This document shows, piece by piece, positions 59,469-64,000 of a stretch of DNA of 64,000 nt. The notes under the pieces are model-generated. The model had not been told where the DNA came from, did no database searches, and worked only from the letters and a program-made list of their open reading frames with translations. The position numbers and the translations under genes are program-made. Numbering within the stretch: position 1 is the first letter of the stretch; each line of letters starts with the position of its first letter. Origin of the DNA: JBGANR01 sp044222225 (GTDB lineage: Bacteria; Actinomycetota; Actinomycetes; Mycobacteriales; Mycobacteriaceae); NCBI GenBank assembly GCA_044222225.1, contig JBGANR010000003.1, positions 1-64,000 on the forward strand, written 5' to 3'.

Positions 59469-60620
59469 ATGGCCACCGAGGACGACGGGCGCACAGTGCC
59501 CGAACGGACCCCGAAGGCCTTTTCCGGGCCCGTCGCCGACGCACCCGGTCACGCCCCGGCCGACACGCCCGAACGGACCCCGAAGGCCTTTCCCGGGCCC
59601 GTCGCACCCGCCCCCGGGAGGCCGCCGACGGCCGGCCCCACCGTCACCAGTTGGCTCTCCAACCGCGGGCTGTTCGCCGGCGGCCAGGGGCTCGTGAGCG
59701 CGGGCGGACGGTTCCGGCAGACGGCCGCCGAGTTGCGGCACAGCCTCGCCGGCGAGGCCAGCGCGCACGCCGCCTACACCCAGCTGCGGGAGCGGCTCGC
59801 CCGCGGCGACGAGACGTACGACCTGCCCGGCCTGCCCGCCGACGTCCCCCTCGACCTCACCGCCGCCGCCTTCTTCGACGTCGACAACACGCTCGTCCAG
59901 GGCGCATCGATGATCCACTTCGCGCGTGGGCTGGCCGCTCGGAAATACTTCTCCTACGCCGACATCGCCGAGTTCGCGTGGGCGCAGGTCAAGTTCCGGG
60001 TCACCGGCAAGGAGAACGCCGAGGACGTCGCCCAGGGGCGCGAGAAGGCGCTGTCGTTCATCGCCGGACGCCCGACGGCCGAGCTCGTCGGCCTCGGCGA
60101 GGAGATCTTCGACGAGTACATCGCCGACCGCATCTGGCCGGGCACGCGGGAGCTCGCGCAGATGCACCTCGCCGCGGGGCAGCAGGTGTGGCTCGTCACG
60201 GCCACGCCGGTGGAGCTCGCCCAGACGATCGCCGACCGGCTCGGCCTGACGGGCGCGCTCGGCACCGTCGCCGAGAGCGTCGACGGCGTCTTCACGGGAC
60301 GGCTCGTCGGCGACATCCTGCACGGCCTCGGCAAAGCCCACGCGATCCGCACCCTCGCCGTCCGCGAGGGCCTCAACCTCAAGCGCTGCACGGCCTACTC
60401 CGACAGCCACAACGACGTCCCGATGCTCTCGCTCGTCGGCACGGCCGTCGCCATCAACCCGGACGCCGACCTGCGCGAGGTCGCCCGCATCCGCGGCTGG
60501 GAGATCCGTGACTTCCGCACCGCCCGCAAGGCGGCCAAGGTCGGCATCCCGACGGCCCTGGCCCTCGGGGCGGCCGGTGGGGCGGGCGTCGCGGTGGCGC
60601 GCTACATCCGCAGCCACTGA
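59469..60620 (+). CDS. HAD-IB family phosphatase (SerB1-like)
   Basis: The 383-residue protein has a HAD core with DVDNT (Asp137, Asp139), TATP, a conserved lysine at GKAHAI and SDSHNDVPMLSLVG. The family is annotated as phosphoserine phosphatase-like; M. tuberculosis SerB1 (Rv0505c) is similar in length and place, but real activity may be on lipids or other phosphates. The N-terminal 60 residues contain a duplicated 13-residue unit PERTPKAF-S/P-GPVA (11-23 and 34-46), and a C-terminal hydrophobic segment (about 355-375) could be membrane-associated. Confidence 0.88.
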   Translation: MATEDDGRTVPERTPKAFSGPVADAPGHAPADTPERTPKAFPGPVAPAPGRPPTAGPTVTSWLSNRGLFAGGQGLVSAGGRFRQTAAELRHSLAGEASAHAAYTQLRERLARGDETYDLPGLPADVPLDLTAAAFFDVDNTLVQGASMIHFARGLAARKYFSYADIAEFAWAQVKFRVTGKENAEDVAQGREKALSFIAGRPTAELVGLGEEIFDEYIADRIWPGTRELAQMHLAAGQQVWLVTATPVELAQTIADRLGLTGALGTVAESVDGVFTGRLVGDILHGLGKAHAIRTLAVREGLNLKRCTAYSDSHNDVPMLSLVGTAVAINPDADLREVARIRGWEIRDFRTARKAAKVGIPTALALGAAGGAGVAVARYIRSH

Positions 60621-60694
60621 CCGCCGAGCGGCTCGGCGGGCACATCATCGCCACCTAGGGGAACCGTCCGGTCACCGTTCGCGTCCAAGGAACC

Positions 60695-61231
60695 ATGGGG
60701 GCGTACTCACGAGCGCCGGTTCTCCCGATCGACGTGACGGTCATCGCCGCCCCGGGCGGAGAGACCATCGGTGCGATGGTCTTGACCGTCCGCCGGCTCG
60801 ACGAATGGCGCGGGCTGGCCCCGGACGTCGACGAGGAGCGATGGGTGTATTTCGAACCGCACGAAGCGGATATCGCAAGATGGCTGCAGAGTCGCGGCGT
60901 GATCGTGCGGTCGGTACGAGAGTTCAAGAAGCAGCGGCCGCCGGACGCCGTCACCTCCGGTGATCGTCCGGTCCCGATCGAATTCAAGACGCTCAGGCCG
61001 CGCGACGGCCGGTCGTTCAACCATCTGACCTGCATCTTCAACATGAAGTCGGCGTCGTCCAAGTGCCCGCGGGTCGTCGTGGACGCGCGGAATACTGATG
61101 CGACCGTTCCTGCTGCCGAGGCCGCCGTCGCCGCCGCAGTCGGGGAGTTCGGGTGCGATCTGGATGAGGTGATCGTCATCGTCGGTGACGCCGGCCGGGG
61201 ATCGTCAGCGATAGGATGGCGTCGTGGGTAG
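60695..61231 (+). CDS. putative tRNase-like toxin (CdiA C-terminal-type fold)
   Basis: The 178-residue protein has WLQSRGVIVRSVREFKKQ, then PDAVTSGDRPVPIEFKTL with Pro83-Asp84 and Glu96-x-Lys98, the catalytic layout of the PD-(D/E)xK tRNases seen in CdiA C-terminal toxins, and FNHLTCIFNMKSAS later. Glu57 in YFEPHEADI is a candidate for the acidic residue of the first helix. There is no signal peptide, no CDI scaffold and no secretion marker. Its stop overlaps the start of the next small gene by 8 bases. Composition is AT-richer than surroundings (about 57% GC over 60841-60900). The assignment is by motif only. Confidence 0.65.
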   Translation: MGAYSRAPVLPIDVTVIAAPGGETIGAMVLTVRRLDEWRGLAPDVDEERWVYFEPHEADIARWLQSRGVIVRSVREFKKQRPPDAVTSGDRPVPIEFKTLRPRDGRSFNHLTCIFNMKSASSKCPRVVVDARNTDATVPAAEAAVAAAVGEFGCDLDEVIVIVGDAGRGSSAIGWRRG

Positions 61232-61532
61232 CCGGGAATACATGTATTCCGTCGCTGCGGGGCCGACGCCGCAGCGAGTTCAGGCTGCCGTGGACGCGTT
61301 CGATGACCCCACCGACGCCTGGGCCTGGGCACTGTCGTCATCGACGGTCTCGGGCTTTCCGACGTTGCTGGTCTTCGAAGGACCAGGGGCGGCGGCGTTC
61401 GCCCGTCGCGCCGTTCCGCACCTGCGAAGCACCTTCGATGTCGAGGTGCTCGACGAGCACGAACTCGCCATGCGCTACGACGCACGGTATCGCGCGGGCG
61501 TCCTCACCCGAGCGCACGGACGAGCCGGCTGA
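61224..61532 (+). CDS. putative immunity/antitoxin partner
   Basis: The 102-residue protein is unrecognised and soluble. It begins MGSREYMYSVAAGPTPQRVQ and has a predicted mixed alpha/beta fold with the central segment GFPTLLVFEGPGAAAF. It overlaps the toxin-like gene by 8 bases, is preceded by TAGGATGG, and ends 35 bases before the convergent acyltransferase gene. The overlap and sizes suggest an immunity protein or antitoxin, which is inference. Confidence 0.6.
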   Translation: MGSREYMYSVAAGPTPQRVQAAVDAFDDPTDAWAWALSSSTVSGFPTLLVFEGPGAAAFARRAVPHLRSTFDVEVLDEHELAMRYDARYRAGVLTRAHGRAG

Positions 61533-61566
61533 CGCGCACGTTCCGTTGCCGCATCGAGCCGCCGCG

Positions 61567-62685
61567 TCAGAAATAGACGCCCTTGCGTTCTGAGAGCAGC
61601 CGGAACAGCGTCTGCTGGATCTCCTCGCGGACGTGGTCGGTGAGGTCGAAGACGATCATCGGGTCCTCGGCGGCGCCGGGGCCGTGGTGTTCGGTGTCGA
61701 TCGGCTCGCCGAAGTGGATGTGCCACTTGCTGGGCAGCGGGACGAGCCCGAGCGGCCCGAGCAGCGGGAACAGCGGCGTCACCGGGACGTACGGCAGGCC
61801 GAGGAGCTTCGCGATCGGCTTGAGGTCCGAGAGCATCGGGTAGATCTCCTCCGAGCCGACGATCGAGACCGGCACGATCGGCGCTCCCGTGCGCAGCGCG
61901 GTCGTCACGAAGCCGCCGCGTCCGAAACGCTGCAGCTTGTAGCGGTCCTTGTACAGCTTGCCGATCCCCTTGAAGCCCTCCGGCCACACCCCGGTGAGCT
62001 CCCCCTCCCGCAGCAGCCGCTCGGCGTCGGACGTGCACGCGAGCGTCGCGCCGACCTTGCGCGCGAAATCGCCGATGACGGGCTGCGCGAAGGCGAGATC
62101 GGCGGCGAGCAGCCGCAGATGACGGCCGCGGGGATGGTGATCGTGCACGGCGACGGCGGCCATGAGCGCGTCGACCGGCAGTGCACCGGCGTGATTGGCG
62201 ACGAGCAGGGCACCACCCTCGACGGGCAGGTTCTCGACGCCGGTGACGTCGACGCGGAACCACTTCTCGAACAGCACGCGCAGCGCGGGCAGCCAGACGG
62301 CCTCGGTGAAGTGCTCGTCGAAGCCGAAATCGTCGACGAGGTAGTCGCCGGTGACGCGCTCGCGCACGAAGCCGACCATGTCGCCGAGTCGCCCCGCGAC
62401 GGCCCGCGCCGCGGCCTCGACGCCGGCCGTGCCGATGTCGATGAGCGGCGACGAGTCGACGGGCCGCTCACCGAGGGCCAATCCGGCCTCCAGCCGCAGG
62501 CGGACGTCGTCGCTGATGGGAGTGACGCCGGCGGCCGCACTCGCGCCGGGCACATGATCCAGCGGCACCGCGGACGGATGCCTGCTGCGCGGCCCCGGCT
62601 GCCGATCGGCCGGTCGCCGCGGCGAGTCCGCGTGCAGCGGGATCACCTTCGCCGTGCCCGCATTCGCCTTACGCTCTGCCGCCAT
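61567..62685 (-). CDS. PlsC-type acyltransferase (Rv0502-like)
   Basis: The 372-residue protein is a lysophospholipid-acyltransferase-fold enzyme with the motif NHAGALPVD (164-172), the EG motif WPEGFKGIGK and a C-terminal basic region. The first 60 residues are Pro/Arg-rich and disordered. It probably acylates a phospholipid or glycolipid precursor at the membrane. It is directly downstream of the GalE2-like gene on the same strand (92-base gap), as Rv0502 follows Rv0501. Confidence 0.88.
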   Translation of the reverse strand: MAAERKANAGTAKVIPLHADSPRRPADRQPGPRSRHPSAVPLDHVPGASAAAGVTPISDDVRLRLEAGLALGERPVDSSPLIDIGTAGVEAAARAVAGRLGDMVGFVRERVTGDYLVDDFGFDEHFTEAVWLPALRVLFEKWFRVDVTGVENLPVEGGALLVANHAGALPVDALMAAVAVHDHHPRGRHLRLLAADLAFAQPVIGDFARKVGATLACTSDAERLLREGELTGVWPEGFKGIGKLYKDRYKLQRFGRGGFVTTALRTGAPIVPVSIVGSEEIYPMLSDLKPIAKLLGLPYVPVTPLFPLLGPLGLVPLPSKWHIHFGEPIDTEHHGPGAAEDPMIVFDLTDHVREEIQQTLFRLLSERKGVYF

Positions 62686-62777
62686 ACGTGGATCCCTCCC
62701 CCGGGCTCGCCCTCACGTCACCGTACTCAGCAGGCCTGTGAACCGCGACATGAGACGCGGCCCGTCGTCGACCCGAT

Positions 62778-63845
62778 CTACGACATCGCCCCACGAGTCA
62801 CACCGGCCACATCCGACCCGGCCGCACGGTCCGCCAGCCACGCCTCGACGCGCGTCCACGCCTCCCGGGGCACCACCGGCGCGATTCCGCGTCCGGCCAC
62901 GTAGTCGTCGACGGTCTCGACCGTCGAGTACTTCGGCTCGAAACCGAGTTCCGTCCGCATCCGGGTGTTGTCCATCACACGCCCGTAGGTGAGCAGCCCG
63001 ACCTGCTCGGCGAGCAGGCTCGTCGGACGTCCGCGCGAGACCGTCGTGAACGGCGAGACGAGGCTCCGCGGCAGCGGCACCGAGACGCGTCCGACCCGGC
63101 GCACGGCCTGCGAGAGCATGACGACGCCGTCCGCCCCCACGTTGAAGGTGCCCGAGCGGCCGAGCATCGTCGCGTGCACCATCGCGGCGAGCGCATCCTC
63201 CTCATGCAGCAGCTGCAGCCGCGGATCATGGCCCAGCACGGTCGGCGTCACGGTCGACCGGAAGTACATGCTCATCCGGGTGTCGATGCGCGGGCCGAGG
63301 ATCGGGGCGAGCCGCAGGATCGTCACCGCGACGTCCGGACGCCGGCGCGCCAGCCCTCGGGCGTAGCCCTCGACGTCGATGAGATCGCGGCCGAAACCCC
63401 GCTTCGGCTCATGGTGCGGCCGGACGCCCTCCGCGAAATGCGACGGATCACCCGGCCCGACGCCGTAGACCATCGCCGAACTGCGCAGCACGAGCCGCTT
63501 GACGGACTCACTGCGCTGACAGGCGGCCAGCACCTGCATGCCGCCGATGACGTTGAACTCCTTGATCGCCGGCGAGTGGCCGACGGTGTCGAGCACCGAC
63601 GTCGCCGCGTGCACCACGGTGTCGACGCCGGTCGACGAGATCACCTTCGCGATGGACGGCCGCCGGATGTCGGCGCGGATGAACTCGGCCCGCCCCATCC
63701 GGCGCAGCATGTCCTTGCTCGGCGACCGTGAATCGACGGCCAGCACCCGCTCGATCGACGGGTCCTGCTTCAGCCGCGTGGCGAGGTAGCCGCCCAGAAA
63801 GGTGGCGGCCCCCGTCACGAGGACGACGCGCGGACGTTCGCTCAT
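62778..63845 (-). CDS. NAD-dependent epimerase (GalE2-like)
   Basis: This 355-residue extended short-chain dehydrogenase has the NAD motif VTGAATFLGGYLA and VVHAATSVLDTVG. The usual catalytic YxxxK is not visible: the corresponding place reads LIDVEGYARGLARRR, as in mycobacterial GalE2, so classical UDP-galactose epimerase activity is uncertain. It is the counterpart of Rv0501 and probably starts at ATG 63845. Confidence 0.87.
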   Translation of the reverse strand: MSERPRVVLVTGAATFLGGYLATRLKQDPSIERVLAVDSRSPSKDMLRRMGRAEFIRADIRRPSIAKVISSTGVDTVVHAATSVLDTVGHSPAIKEFNVIGGMQVLAACQRSESVKRLVLRSSAMVYGVGPGDPSHFAEGVRPHHEPKRGFGRDLIDVEGYARGLARRRPDVAVTILRLAPILGPRIDTRMSMYFRSTVTPTVLGHDPRLQLLHEEDALAAMVHATMLGRSGTFNVGADGVVMLSQAVRRVGRVSVPLPRSLVSPFTTVSRGRPTSLLAEQVGLLTYGRVMDNTRMRTELGFEPKYSTVETVDDYVAGRGIAPVVPREAWTRVEAWLADRAAGSDVAGVTRGAMS

Positions 63846-63874
63846 GGGTCGAGCCTAGGCGACCGGATACCGAT

Positions 63875-63907
63875 CAGCCCGCCGAGCGGAGGACCGCCGG
63901 CGGGCTG
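63875..63907 (-). terminator. hairpin between the edge gene and the epimerase gene
   Basis: CAGCCCGCCG (63875-63884) and its perfect complement (63898-63907) form a 10-bp stem with a 13-base loop about 75 bases after the edge gene stop on the minus strand. Confidence 0.45.
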
Positions 63908-63981
63908 AGAGGACGACGAAGCGAAGCGGCTCCGGTTCCGACCCGCGAGACGGATGTCACGCAGATCGGAATATCCGAGAC

Positions 63982-64000
63982 CTACTTGCCGAGCTTGCGA
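63982..64000 (-). CDS. C-terminal end of an AURKAIP1/COX24-type protein (partial)
   Basis: On the minus strand the last bases read Arg-Lys-Leu-Gly-Lys-stop. This is the end expected of the very short, basic AURKAIP1/COX24-domain protein (Rv0500B, ribosome-associated, about 33 residues) that lies upstream of galE2 in mycobacteria. The start is outside the window. The call rests on six codons plus synteny. Confidence 0.55.

Noticed and set aside
62778..63845. Missing YxxxK in the epimerase read as a damaged active site
   Set aside because: GalE2 relatives show the same sequence; it is a family property, not a mutation.

Overview
The window is a high-GC, gene-dense chromosomal segment of an actinobacterium in the order Mycobacteriales. 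Gene content and order follow the Mycobacterium tuberculosis blocks Rv0500B-Rv0562, Rv0634B-Rv0652 and Rv2320c-Rv2324, but inverted and joined together. A separate Rex regulator, a fused HadA/HadB and several accessory genes argue against Mycobacterium itself. A Gordonia-, Tsukamurella- or Dietzia-like lineage is plausible, but the genus cannot be fixed by reading alone. No stretch longer than about 260 bases lacks a gene. No rRNA, CRISPR array, insertion sequence or prophage was seen.

Layout. 1-6.3 kb (minus strand): tRNA-Tyr, tRNA-Thr, tRNA-Met, rpmG, fused hadAB, tRNA-Trp, secE, nusG, rplK, rplA, rplJ, rplL. 6.4-9.8 kb: a YajQ-family protein and an amino-acid permease translationally coupled to a universal stress protein. 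10-26 kb: menaquinone block (polyprenyl diphosphate synthase, menJ, menG, menD, menC, menB, menE) with its usual companions (DUF3592, PitA, two DUF3349 proteins) and, at 12.3-14.4 kb, an AT-richer insertion carrying one large winged-helix/nuclease protein. 26-32 kb: a frameshifted ASCH gene, then an arginine/ornithine block (solute-binding lipoprotein, rocE, rocD, Lrp regulator, dimethylargininase-like hydrolase). 32-36 kb: menA, a Clp-N/HTH pair under a repeated operator, cysteine desulfhydrase-like enzyme, BldC-like protein. 36.6-38.2 kb: EspR-like regulator and an inserted Fic protein. 38.3-43.1 kb: cytochrome c maturation system II (CcsB, ResB, CcdA, ResA) and a phosphoglycerate-mutase-fold protein. 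43.2-55.3 kb: heme synthesis (hemL; rex-hemA-hemC-hemD-hemB), interrupted by an acyl-CoA oxidase-like gene and a MerR-HEAT/HEAT pair. 55.4-59.4 kb: class II aldolase, TetR, sodium:solute symporter and a divergent LysR. 59.5-64 kb: SerB1-like HAD phosphatase, a two-gene toxin/immunity-like module, PlsC-type acyltransferase, GalE2-like epimerase, and the last codons of an AURKAIP1/COX24-type protein.

How it fits together. The core supports a respiratory chain: menaquinone ring and tail, heme by the C5 route, and covalent attachment of heme to cytochrome c. A Rex-type operator in front of rex-hemACDB links heme synthesis to the NADH/NAD state. Accessory, locally AT-richer genes (nuclease, Fic, toxin-like pair) sit as single insertions between these conserved blocks and are the most likely places for undescribed biology.
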